Source of the DNA: Tsukamurella sp. TY48
GTDB lineage: Bacteria; Actinomycetota; Actinomycetes; Mycobacteriales; Mycobacteriaceae
Assembly: GCF_019656655.1 (NCBI RefSeq)
Contig: NZ_BPMV01000001.1
Location: forward strand, 2,542,001-2,606,000
Length of the DNA stretch: 64,000 bases
Reading direction: 5' to 3'
How positions within the stretch are numbered: the stretch's first letter is position 1; each line of letters begins with the position of its first letter. Of the stretch, positions 33,960-41,918 are shown piece by piece. A program made the translations under genes and the position numbers. The notes under the pieces were generated by a model, which saw nothing but the letters and a program-made list of their open reading frames with translations, ran no database searches and had not been told where the DNA came from.

Positions 33960-35494
33960 ACGGGATCAGCCGCAGGACGGTGCTGCTCGCGGGCCTCGGC
34001 GCGCTCGGGGCCGGCGCCCTGAGCGGCTGCACGTCCGCGGTCGAACAGGCCCGCGCAGCGAACGCCGCGCCCGGCTCGGACGGCGGCACCCTGGTGCTCG
34101 GCTCGCTCGCCGATCTCGACCCCAAATCGATCTACAGCCAGTCGGTCACCACCATGGCCATCGGGCTACTGGTGTGGGACACCCTGATCCGCTACGACCG
34201 CACGACCCGCACCCCACGTCCGGCAGTGGCCCGCGGATGGGAGTTCGGCCCGGACGGCCGCAGCCTCACCCTGCACCTGCGCGACGATGTGCGCTTCCAC
34301 AGCGGGCGGCCGCTCACGGCCAAGGACGTGGCCTACGCGGTCTCGGTGTACGCCTCGGACGCGGCCGGATCGCAGCTGCAGGGCGCCGCGAAGGCGGTGG
34401 CATCGGTGGAGACACCCGATGCGCACACCGCGGTCCTGCGGCTCTCGCGGCCGGTGCCGAACATCGTCGACCTGCTCGAATTCATGCTCCTCGTGGACTC
34501 GGAATCCGCCTCGGAACTGCGCGCGGGCACCGCCTTCGTGGGCACGGGACCGTTCCGCTTCGCCGGCCGCGAGGTGGCGGCGAACGCTCGGTTCGAGCGC
34601 AACGACGAGTACTGGCGCGGTCCCGCCCGGCTCGACGGTGTGACGCTGCGTGTGGTCCGCGACCCCGGCGCGCTGCTCACCTCCATCCGCGCGGGCCAGT
34701 CCGATCTGGTGCTCGACGCCTCACCGCAGGCGCTGCGCCAGTTCCGTGACCAGTCGCTCTACCGGATCACCACGGGCGACGTCTTCGACGCCGCCTACTA
34801 CGTGGGTGCCAACGCCGGCGACCCCGCACTCGCGGACAAGCGGGTGCGGCAGGCGATCTCGTCCGCGGTGAACCGGGAGCGGATCGCCGCGGAGGTGTTC
34901 GCAGGGGTGGCCGAGCCGAGCGCGGCACCGTGGGCACGCAGCTCACCCGCCTACGATCGCGCCGCGGCCAATCACTACCGCCGCGACCTCGACCGTGCCC
35001 GCGCCCTCCTGGCCGAGGCGGACGGCCCCCGTCGCCTCACGCTGAGCTACCCGACGGGGCTGGCGGTGGCACCGTCGATCGCGGCGATCGTCCAGAACGA
35101 TCTCGCGGAAGCCGGGATCACCGTCGAGCTCGATCCGCGCGAGCAGGCCGCGTTCTCACCCTTCCTGCACACCGGGAAGGCCCAACTGTGGCTGGGCCCG
35201 CACGGCTTCGGTCAGTCGGACCCCGCGACGCTCGCGGGCGGCGCGGCGCCGTTCAAGCCCTCCGGCAACCTGTCGAAGTTCTCCACGCCCGAGTACACGG
35301 CCCTCGTCGCGCGGCTGCAGGACGGTACCGGCCGCCCCGAGGTGCTGCGGGAGTACTCCGACTACCTGCTGGACCAGCAGTTCGTGATCGACCTGGCCGT
35401 CTCACCCGCGACCTACGTCTCGCCCGCGCGGGTGAAGGGCCTGGACTGGAACCTCTACAAGTACATCGACCTGCACGGCACCACGATCCGCTAG
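33956..35494 (+). CDS. Peptide/nickel-type substrate-binding lipoprotein
   Basis: The 512-residue protein belongs to the SBP_bac_5 family. Its N terminus SRRTVLLAG is followed by a hydrophobic stretch and the lipobox LSGC with C25 as the lipidated residue; the paired arginines make Tat export possible. Family markers are ARGWEFGPDGRSLTLHLRDDVRFHSGRPLTAKDV (split), GTGPFRF, and VRQAISSAVNRE. It captures the substrate outside the membrane for the permeases above. The ligand (peptide, nickel chelate or other) cannot be decided from sequence. The 3' end overlaps the convergent sulfotransferase gene by 4 bp. Confidence 0.92.
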   Translation: MNGISRRTVLLAGLGALGAGALSGCTSAVEQARAANAAPGSDGGTLVLGSLADLDPKSIYSQSVTTMAIGLLVWDTLIRYDRTTRTPRPAVARGWEFGPDGRSLTLHLRDDVRFHSGRPLTAKDVAYAVSVYASDAAGSQLQGAAKAVASVETPDAHTAVLRLSRPVPNIVDLLEFMLLVDSESASELRAGTAFVGTGPFRFAGREVAANARFERNDEYWRGPARLDGVTLRVVRDPGALLTSIRAGQSDLVLDASPQALRQFRDQSLYRITTGDVFDAAYYVGANAGDPALADKRVRQAISSAVNRERIAAEVFAGVAEPSAAPWARSSPAYDRAAANHYRRDLDRARALLAEADGPRRLTLSYPTGLAVAPSIAAIVQNDLAEAGITVELDPREQAAFSPFLHTGKAQLWLGPHGFGQSDPATLAGGAAPFKPSGNLSKFSTPEYTALVARLQDGTGRPEVLREYSDYLLDQQFVIDLAVSPATYVSPARVKGLDWNLYKYIDLHGTTIR

Positions 35495-36651
35495 AAGCGG
35501 TCCTTCACCTGCTCCTCGGTGAGTCCGTAGTCCGCCAGTGAGTAACTGTGGTTCGGGCGCCGTGCCCCCGTCCGGCTGGCCTCGTGCATCGCCGACATGG
35601 ACTCCCGCGCCGCGTCGGTCAGTTCGAGGCCGAAGGCGTCGTAGATCCCGCCCACGGTGCCGAGCGGATCGCCCACCAGGTCCCGGTAGTCCACATCCAC
35701 GAACTGACCGCCTCGGCCCGCGGCGGTCTGCCGGGCTCGGGACTCGTCGAAGGCGGCCAGGCCACGGGCCCAGGTGTCCAACTGATCGGCGCCGATGGTC
35801 TCGCCGGTGAACGCGGTCGACCACCCCTCGGTGGCGTGCTGCGCCAGCGAGCAGACCGACGCGATGATCGTCTCCGGCGGGCGATGGGTCTGCACCACCA
35901 GCGCGTCCGGGTACACCTCGAACAGCGCGTCCAACGCGAACAGGTGACTCGGATTCTTGAGCACCCACCGCTTGCCGGGATCGTTGCTCCCGATCAGCTG
36001 CAGGTTGCGCTTGTGCCGCCGGTACGCCGGTGCCCAGTCCTGCTCGGCCAACCAGTGCGCGTACGACGGCACGTGCGCCAGGCACTCGTACGAGACCGAG
36101 TGCACGGACTGGCGCAGCAGCTGCCAGCACTCCTCGACCTCCGACGCCGACATGTAGTGCAGGCCCATGAATTCGGGGTGCTCGGTGTGGTGCTGCGCGT
36201 ACTGCTCATCGAGCAGCGTGTAGACGGGGTTCTCGGCCCAGGTCTCGCGCGCGGGGCGCGGCTGCGGTACCTCGGCGAGCCACATCTGCAGGCCCTGGTT
36301 ACCGGGATCGGCGTCCAGGAGGCGGTGCAGCGCGGTGGTCCCGGACCGGGGGAGCCCGGTGACGAAGACGGGCCGGTCGATCGCGACATCGGCGTGCTGC
36401 GGGTTCGCGGCGAAGGCCGCCTCGCTGATCAGCCGCGCCGACAGGGCGCCGCGGAGGAAGACGCGGGAGATCTTGGAGCCGGTCTCGGTGAGCTCCGCCT
36501 CGTCGCGGTAGGCGTCGAGGAGCACCTGCAATGCTTCGCGGTAGCCGTCGGACGGGTCGCCGAAATCACTGAGTCCGGTGCGGCGGACCGCGGATTCGTG
36601 CAGATCGTCGACGGTGCCGACGCCGCTGCCGGCGCGGTGACTGGTGGTCAT
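35491..36651 (-). CDS. PAPS-dependent sulfotransferase (Sulfotransfer_3 type)
   Basis: The 386-residue protein transfers sulfate from PAPS. The 5'-phosphosulfate loop is GLPRSGTT at residues 99-106; the 3'-phosphate region THRPPETIIASVCSL follows, and WVLKNPSHLFALDALFEVYPDALVV is a family block. It is similar in order and length to Rv3529c-type mycobacterial enzymes, whose acceptor is unproven. It is last in a DUF1214-SDR-sulfotransferase operon, 10 bp after the SDR. PAPS would come from cysD-cysNC, 7 kb away and preceded by the same operator as this operon. Confidence 0.88.
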   Translation of the reverse strand: MTTSHRAGSGVGTVDDLHESAVRRTGLSDFGDPSDGYREALQVLLDAYRDEAELTETGSKISRVFLRGALSARLISEAAFAANPQHADVAIDRPVFVTGLPRSGTTALHRLLDADPGNQGLQMWLAEVPQPRPARETWAENPVYTLLDEQYAQHHTEHPEFMGLHYMSASEVEECWQLLRQSVHSVSYECLAHVPSYAHWLAEQDWAPAYRRHKRNLQLIGSNDPGKRWVLKNPSHLFALDALFEVYPDALVVQTHRPPETIIASVCSLAQHATEGWSTAFTGETIGADQLDTWARGLAAFDESRARQTAAGRGGQFVDVDYRDLVGDPLGTVGGIYDAFGLELTDAARESMSAMHEASRTGARRPNHSYSLADYGLTEEQVKDRF

Positions 36652-36661
36652 GGAATCTCCT

Positions 36662-37438
36662 TCAGACGTGGTATTCGCCGCAGTTGACGTCGAGCGTCTG
36701 GCCGGTGATGCCGGAGGCGGCGGGTGAGGCGAGGAAGAGCACGGCCGAGGCCACCTCGTCCTCGGTGGGCAGTCGTTTCAGGTCGGAGCCGGCGGCGGCC
36801 TCGGCGTACTGGTCATCGAGGGTGGGGCCGCCGTCCTGTGCGGCGCGGTAGTCGAAGTAGGCGCGCAGGGTGTCGCCCCAGATCCAGCCGGGCACCACGG
36901 AATTGATCCGGATGCCCTGCGGGCCCAGCTCGGTGGCCAGCGACTGGGCCAGGGCCAGCTGCGCCGTCTTGCCGGCCTTGTAGCCGCCGTAGCGCAGGTC
37001 GGAGTGGCGGATCACCATGGAGTTCACGTTCACCACCGCGCCCTTCGACGCGGCCAGCGCCTCGCGGAAGGCGAGCACGGTGCGCAGGGCGCCCAGCGCC
37101 ATCAGGTTCACGCTCTCCAGGATGTGCGCCGGATCGGTCTTCACCAGGCGCTGCATCGCGGGATAGGTGAAGGCGTTGTTGATCAGGGCGTCGGTGCGTC
37201 CGAACCGCTCCTGCACCTGCGCGGCGAGGGCGGCGAGGGAGGCCTCGTCGGTGATGTCGGCGGTGATCGCGACGGCGCCGTCGATCTGCGCGGCGGTGGC
37301 CTCCAGCCGTTCGGCCGTGCGGGCGGCGAGCACCACGGTGGCGCCCTCGGCGGCGAACCGGCGGCCCAGCGTGGTGCCGAGCGCCGGTCCGGCGCCGGCG
37401 ATCACGACCACGGCGTCCTGTAGTCCCAGCCCGGACAT
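36662..37438 (-). CDS. Short-chain dehydrogenase in the sulfotransferase operon
   Basis: The start at 37438 (MSGLGLQDAVVVIAGAGPALG) overlaps the DUF1214 stop. The 258-residue protein has a variant cofactor loop AGAGPALG, D in ADITDEASL, NNAF instead of NNAG, catalytic Ser in VNVNSMV and Y-x-x-x-K in YKAGK, and ends with the GQTLDVNCGEYHV pattern of FabG-like SDRs. It is the middle gene of an operon whose order matches Rv3531c-Rv3530c-Rv3529c near the cholesterol-degradation region of M. tuberculosis, suggesting a sterol or lipid alcohol substrate (inference). Confidence 0.88.
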   Translation of the reverse strand: MSGLGLQDAVVVIAGAGPALGTTLGRRFAAEGATVVLAARTAERLEATAAQIDGAVAITADITDEASLAALAAQVQERFGRTDALINNAFTYPAMQRLVKTDPAHILESVNLMALGALRTVLAFREALAASKGAVVNVNSMVIRHSDLRYGGYKAGKTAQLALAQSLATELGPQGIRINSVVPGWIWGDTLRAYFDYRAAQDGGPTLDDQYAEAAAGSDLKRLPTEDEVASAVLFLASPAASGITGQTLDVNCGEYHV

Positions 37439-38595
37439 CAGCCCACCATCCGCTCGCCGATGAGCCGCTGCCGCTCCGCGATCCGCGCGCGCCACCCGGC
37501 CCCGTCGATCGCGTTCCGCGCGTGGAAGGGCAGGTGCCCGGCGACCTCGTCCAGCGGAACCACCTGCGCGGTGGGACCGTCTGTGATCGGGGCGCAGGTG
37601 CGCTGCCAACGGAACTGGAGGTAGCCGCGGCGGTGGCCCAGCGTCTCGATCCAGTTGGCGACGCCGGGATCGTTCTCCGAGACCACGATCCGGATGTTTC
37701 CGTCCGGATCCACCTGGGCCTGACTGCCGTTGAGTGAGGTCTGGTGGTTGATGTAGTCGAGCGAGATGTACCACAGGCTGCCCAGCTGGAAGCCGAGATA
37801 CGGTGCGTCGCCGCGCGGCACGGTGATGATCAGGGCCTGATCGTCGGCCAGGTCGTAGTGGCCCACCGAGCTGAACTGGGTGGCCAGGCCGCCGGGCGTG
37901 AGCCGCGGTGCGGTCAGCGTGTTCACCGGCAGCGGATCGTAGAACCACTTGGGGAACTGCAGCCAGGTCTTCACGCGGTTCACCAGCTGCTTGCCGGCCG
38001 CGGCGTACCGCTTGCGGATCAGTTCGTCCGTGAGGGGCGCCGGGGCGGTGCCGGCGGTGTCCACCCGCGCGATGGCGAAGCTGCCGCGCTGCGCCGACCA
38101 GTCGTCGTACACCTCGCGGATCACCAACTGCGCCTTACCCGGTGGTAGCCGGTAGTAGTCCGGGCCGGGCTCGCCCGGACCGAAGCGCACCTCGAACCGG
38201 CCGCCGGCGTCCACGGTGAGCTCGCGGTCGTCGAAGGCCACCGCGCTGGCGGGCACGTTGTCGTCGGTGTACTCGCCCCCGCCGAGCACCTGGAAGCTCA
38301 CATCGCAGGTGCTGCCGCGGCGGCCGGTGACCACGTACTCATGGGCGCCGTCCACCCGGGCGCCGAAGTACAGGGTGTCGGGGTTGTCGAGCCCCATCTT
38401 GGTGAACGGCCCCGTGCCGCTGAGCAGGAACGGATGGTCCTTGTCGAAGTGGAAGGCGCCGTGCACGCAGGCCGCGATGCCCTGGGCGAGGTACTGCATC
38501 CCCTCCAGGAGGTCGGCCTCGGTCTCGATGTGCGGGGCGGCGGCCACGAGGCCCTCGGCCTCGGAGATCGCCTCGGTGAGCGGCTGGGAGTACAT
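37438..38595 (-). CDS. DUF1214/DUF1254-family protein
   Basis: The 385-residue protein matches the Rv3531c type: an N-terminal helical part (MQYLAQGIAACVHGAFHF), a central KMGLDNPDTLYFGARVDG segment, and a C-terminal DUF1214-like region around GFQLGSLWYISLDYINHQTSLN with RIVVSENDPGVANWIE. No catalytic motif is known for this family. It is the first gene of the sulfotransferase operon and lies next to the divergent IclR gene with an 88-bp shared control region. No signal peptide is visible, so it is probably cytoplasmic. Confidence 0.82.
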   Translation of the reverse strand: MYSQPLTEAISEAEGLVAAAPHIETEADLLEGMQYLAQGIAACVHGAFHFDKDHPFLLSGTGPFTKMGLDNPDTLYFGARVDGAHEYVVTGRRGSTCDVSFQVLGGGEYTDDNVPASAVAFDDRELTVDAGGRFEVRFGPGEPGPDYYRLPPGKAQLVIREVYDDWSAQRGSFAIARVDTAGTAPAPLTDELIRKRYAAAGKQLVNRVKTWLQFPKWFYDPLPVNTLTAPRLTPGGLATQFSSVGHYDLADDQALIITVPRGDAPYLGFQLGSLWYISLDYINHQTSLNGSQAQVDPDGNIRIVVSENDPGVANWIETLGHRRGYLQFRWQRTCAPITDGPTAQVVPLDEVAGHLPFHARNAIDGAGWRARIAERQRLIGERMVG

Positions 38596-38611
38596 TCACA
38601 CCTCGGGAAGT

Positions 38612-38648
38612 GGTTCAAATATGGACCAATGTGGTAGAACTTGTTCCA
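38612..38648. promoter_or_regulatory. Tandem IclR-type operator between the sulfotransferase operon and iclR
   Basis: Box 1, GGTTCAAATATGGACC (38612-38627), is a near-palindrome of 16 bp. Box 2 starts after 5 bp and is weaker (GGTAGAACTTGTTCCA, 38633-38648). The box-1 sequence reappears, with the two half-sites exchanged, upstream of cysD (43362-43377), and the 21-bp spacing is the same. The pair lies 17-53 bp before the DUF1214 start and 35-71 bp before the iclR ATG. Confidence 0.6.
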
Positions 38649-38683
38649 AAACCGTAGGCCCACGGAGCGAAGGGTGTCAAGCA

Positions 38684-39568
38684 ATGACGGAAACCGGCAG
38701 GACCTCGCCGCCGGCCGAGCGGGTGGTGGCCGTGCTGGAATTCCTGGCACGGCACGAGACCGAGCGGTTCGGCCTGTCCGAACTGTCCCGCCGCGTCGGC
38801 CTCAGCAAGCCCACGTGCCTGGGAATCGTTACCACCCTGGTGGATTCGGGCTACCTGATTCGCGACGAGCGGGACAAGAGCTACCGCCTGGGGCCGGCGC
38901 TGATCCCGCTCGGGAGGGCCGCCCGCAAGTCCCTGCGCGCCGACCCCGCGGGCGGCGACATCCTGGCCGGGCTGTGGTCGCGATTCGGCCATCCGGTCTC
39001 GCTGTCGGGGGTGGTCGGCGACCGGGTCACGGTGCTGGACGTGGCCGTCGACCCCGATCGCCCGGCGATGGTCCGGGTGGGCGACAGCTACCCGTTCACC
39101 CCGCCCATCGGACTGATGTACGTGCTCTGGGACCGCACCGGGCGGCTCGAGGAGTGGCTGTCCCGCGATGTGGCCCGAACCGACGGCGACCGGCTGCCCC
39201 GCGTGATCGAGGCCTGCCGCGCCGACGGCTACCTGGTGGAGCTGCTCACCCCCGCCGGGCAGCAGCTGTACCGGCTGATGGCCGGCGTGCCCGGCGACAT
39301 TCCCGCCGAGTTGCGCGCCGTGCTCGGCGAGGTGGTGGCGGGGATCGGCGACCGGGTGTACCTGCGCGGCGAGAACGAGGCGGGCGCGCACACCGTGAGC
39401 GTGATCTCGGCCCCCGTCTACGACGGCGAGGGTGCGCAGGCGATGGTGGCCAGCCTGTACGTCAGCGCCGATCTCGACGAGGCCGGCATCGCCGAACGGG
39501 CCGCAGCCCTGGTGGCCGCGGCGGACCGGATCTCGGCCCGGATCGGCGGCGATCAGAGCCAGCGGTAG
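38684..39568 (+). CDS. IclR-family transcriptional regulator
   Basis: ATG 38684 opens a 294-residue protein with an N-terminal winged helix (AERVVAVLEFLARHETERFGLSELSRRVGLSKPTCLGIVTTLVDSGYLIRDE) and a C-terminal effector domain (about 95-290) in which the usual ligand-pocket residues cannot be assigned. It diverges from the DUF1214-SDR-sulfotransferase operon and most likely controls it through the tandem boxes at 38612-38648. The copy of the box at cysD suggests a wider sulfation regulon. Its 3' end overlaps the convergent response regulator by 16 bp. Confidence 0.9.
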   Translation: MTETGRTSPPAERVVAVLEFLARHETERFGLSELSRRVGLSKPTCLGIVTTLVDSGYLIRDERDKSYRLGPALIPLGRAARKSLRADPAGGDILAGLWSRFGHPVSLSGVVGDRVTVLDVAVDPDRPAMVRVGDSYPFTPPIGLMYVLWDRTGRLEEWLSRDVARTDGDRLPRVIEACRADGYLVELLTPAGQQLYRLMAGVPGDIPAELRAVLGEVVAGIGDRVYLRGENEAGAHTVSVISAPVYDGEGAQAMVASLYVSADLDEAGIAERAAALVAAADRISARIGGDQSQR

Positions 39569-40239
39569 CGCACCTCGGGCCGCCCGCGTCCGCCGTAATC
39601 GGTGACGCGCTCGACCACCCGGTCGTCGGCGAGCCGCTCCAGGTAGCGCCACGCGGTGACGCGGGAGATGCCGGTCCGGCTCGCCACCTCGCCCGCCCCG
39701 ATCGGCTGACCGGCGTCGCGCACCGCGGCGGTGATCAGGGCCAGGGTGGACGGCGCCATGCCCTTCGGGGTCGACGGTGACGGGGCCGGGTCGCGCAGCG
39801 CGGCCAGTGCTGCATCGACATCGCGCTGGTCCGCATCGCCCGCGCCGAGGGTGCGGCGGAACTCGCGGTAGCGCTCCAGCTTCGCGGCGAAGGCCGCGAA
39901 CGTGAAGGGCTTGATCAGGTACAGCATCGCGCCGCGGGCCACGGCCGCGCGCACCGTCTCGATATCGCGTGCGGAGGTGACCATGATGACGTCCGGGCGC
40001 GGGGACATCGTGGCCAGTTCCCGCGCCATGTCGAGACCGCTCCGGTCGGGCAGCCCGACATCGGCCAAGACCAGGTCGACCGGGTTTCCCGCAGCCGCGG
40101 CGCGAGCGGCGGCACGCAGCCCGTCGGTGGCCGTGGCGGCCGAGCCCACCACCGCGAATCCCTCGATCCGCGAGACGTACTCCGCGTGTGCCTGGGCGAT
40201 CCGCAGCTCGTCCTCGACGATCAGTACCCGTAGTGTCAT
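39553..40239 (-). CDS. Response regulator, CitB/DctR (DcuR) type
   Basis: The 228-residue protein has a receiver domain with E9/D10, phosphoacceptor D60 in VLADVGLPDRSG, T/S in VTSARD and K in LIKPF, then a C-terminal helix-turn-helix (VRDAGQPIGAGEVASRTGISRVTAWRYLERLADD). This layout is that of regulators of C4-dicarboxylate or citrate transport. It overlaps the kinase gene by 4 bp and lies close to dctA, the expected target. Its stop overlaps the end of iclR. Confidence 0.9.
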   Translation of the reverse strand: MTLRVLIVEDELRIAQAHAEYVSRIEGFAVVGSAATATDGLRAAARAAAAGNPVDLVLADVGLPDRSGLDMARELATMSPRPDVIMVTSARDIETVRAAVARGAMLYLIKPFTFAAFAAKLERYREFRRTLGAGDADQRDVDAALAALRDPAPSPSTPKGMAPSTLALITAAVRDAGQPIGAGEVASRTGISRVTAWRYLERLADDRVVERVTDYGGRGRPEVRYRWL

Positions 40240-41807
40240 CGTGCCCCCTCGATCGGCAGTCGTACCTCGATGGTCGCGGGATGCACAGCGGCGGTGATGG
40301 TCCCGCCGTACCTTCCGACCAGGCGGTCGACCAGGGCGAGGCCGAGCCCGCGGCCCTGCACCCGCCCCGTCGCATCCTTGGTGGAGTAGCCCCGTGCCCG
40401 AGCGCGTTCGAACTCGCCCGGATCCATCCCCGGTCCGCTGTCCGCCACCGCCAGCGTCCACTCCGGGCCCGTCGCACCGCTCGATACCTCGACCCAGCCG
40501 TCGGGACCCGCGGCGTCGATCGCGTTGTCGATGAGATTGCCCAGCAGTGTGAGCATCTCGGAGGCGTCCACCGGGCCGCTGTTGAGCTCGGAGCCCTCCG
40601 CCACCGTCAGTTCCACACCCGCTGCCGCCGCCTCGGCGGTCTTGCCCACCAAGAGGGCGGTGACCGCCGGTTCGGCCGCGGTGGCGAGCCGGTCGACCAG
40701 CCCCTGCGAGGCGGCCAGATCGGCCGTGGCCACCTCCACGGCCGCATCGCCGCGGCCCAGTTCGATCATCGTGACCACGGCGTGCAGCCGGTTGGCGTTC
40801 TCGTGCGCCTGCGCACTGAGCGCATCGGCGAAGGACCGCACCGAATCGAGTTCGCCCAGTACGTCCTGCAGCTCGGTGCGGTCGCGCACGGTGGTCACCA
40901 CGCCGACCCGCCCCGTCGGTCCCGAGACCGGCCGACGGTTCACCAGCAGCACCCGGTCGGCGGTCACGTGCAGCTCGTCCGTGAGATCGGTGTCGCCGCG
41001 CAGGGATTCGGGGAGGTCGGTGGTGCGCACGGCCCCGTCGGGCAGGTCCAGCAGGCGGCGGGCCTCGTCGTTGACCACGGCGGCGGGGCCGCCGGGGGCG
41101 GTGTCGTCGAAGACGATCACGCCCTCGGTGAGGGTGTGCAGCACCGCGTCGTGGTGCTCGTACAGCTCCCGCAGATCGGCCGGTGCCAGCCCGAGGGTCT
41201 GCCGCCGCACACGACGCTCGATCAACCAGGAGGCGGCGATCGCGACGGCCAGGGCGAGCGCGGACACCAGCAGTACGCCCGGCAGGGTGGCGGCGAGCTG
41301 ATCGCTGAGCCGGGCCCGCGTGACGCCCGCCGAGACCAGCCCGACGAGCCGTCCGGTCCCGTCGTAGACGGGGGTCACGGCGCGGATCGACGGTCCCAGC
41401 GTGCCGGTGTAGGTCTCGGTGAAGGTCTCCCCGGCGAGCGCCCGGTCGATGTTGCCCGAGAAGGGTTCCCCGATCCGGGACGGATCGGCGTGGGTGTAGC
41501 GGGTGCGATCGGGCGCCATCACCACGATGAAGTCCACGCCCAGCCGGCGGGCCAGCGCCGAGGTGCGGTCCTGCAGCGCGGCCGTCGGGTCGGGGGAGGC
41601 GATCGCGCGGGCCGTATCGGGTGACGTGGCGACCGAGACCGCCACCGCCGTGGTCTGCTGCTCCGCCGCCCGGTCGCGCTCGCCGCGGTCGTCCCACACC
41701 ACCAGCGCCGTCACCAGAACGGCCACCGTGATCAGCAGCGCGACCTGCGCCAGGAACACCTGGGTGGCGAGCGACGGCGACCGTCGTGAGTCCACGCGCG
41801 CCGTCAC
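40236..41807 (-). CDS. Sensor histidine kinase, CitA/DcuS/DctB type
   Basis: With the GTG at 41807 the product is 523 residues (GTG 41810 is equally possible; the ATG at 41882 would place the operator inside the gene). It has a transmembrane helix near 17-37, an extracytoplasmic sensory PAS domain (about 40-170, with IRAVTPVYDGTGRLVGLVSAGVT), a second helix near 175-195, a cytoplasmic PAS domain, phosphoacceptor H335 in the CitA-type context QAHENANRLHAV, and a HATPase with NLIDNAIDAAG and GRGLGLALV. It probably senses dicarboxylates and signals to the overlapping response regulator. Confidence 0.9.
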   Translation of the reverse strand: MTARVDSRRSPSLATQVFLAQVALLITVAVLVTALVVWDDRGERDRAAEQQTTAVAVSVATSPDTARAIASPDPTAALQDRTSALARRLGVDFIVVMAPDRTRYTHADPSRIGEPFSGNIDRALAGETFTETYTGTLGPSIRAVTPVYDGTGRLVGLVSAGVTRARLSDQLAATLPGVLLVSALALAVAIAASWLIERRVRRQTLGLAPADLRELYEHHDAVLHTLTEGVIVFDDTAPGGPAAVVNDEARRLLDLPDGAVRTTDLPESLRGDTDLTDELHVTADRVLLVNRRPVSGPTGRVGVVTTVRDRTELQDVLGELDSVRSFADALSAQAHENANRLHAVVTMIELGRGDAAVEVATADLAASQGLVDRLATAAEPAVTALLVGKTAEAAAAGVELTVAEGSELNSGPVDASEMLTLLGNLIDNAIDAAGPDGWVEVSSGATGPEWTLAVADSGPGMDPGEFERARARGYSTKDATGRVQGRGLGLALVDRLVGRYGGTITAAVHPATIEVRLPIEGAR

Positions 41808-41846
41808 CACCCGTCCCGATCGATGCACCGGTTTCGTGCACACAAT

Positions 41847-41862
41847 GAACACAAGAGTGTTC
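41847..41862. promoter_or_regulatory. Inverted repeat between the two-component system and dctA
   Basis: GAACAC-AAGA-GTGTTC is a perfect inverted repeat with a 4-bp spacer, 56 bp before the dctA ATG and 39 bp before the divergent kinase start. It is a good candidate binding site for the response regulator next door. Confidence 0.45.
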
Positions 41863-41918
41863 CAAGTCACAGTGTGCCGCACGATCAGAACTCGTCAAGC
41901 ACGACGAAGGAGATCGCC

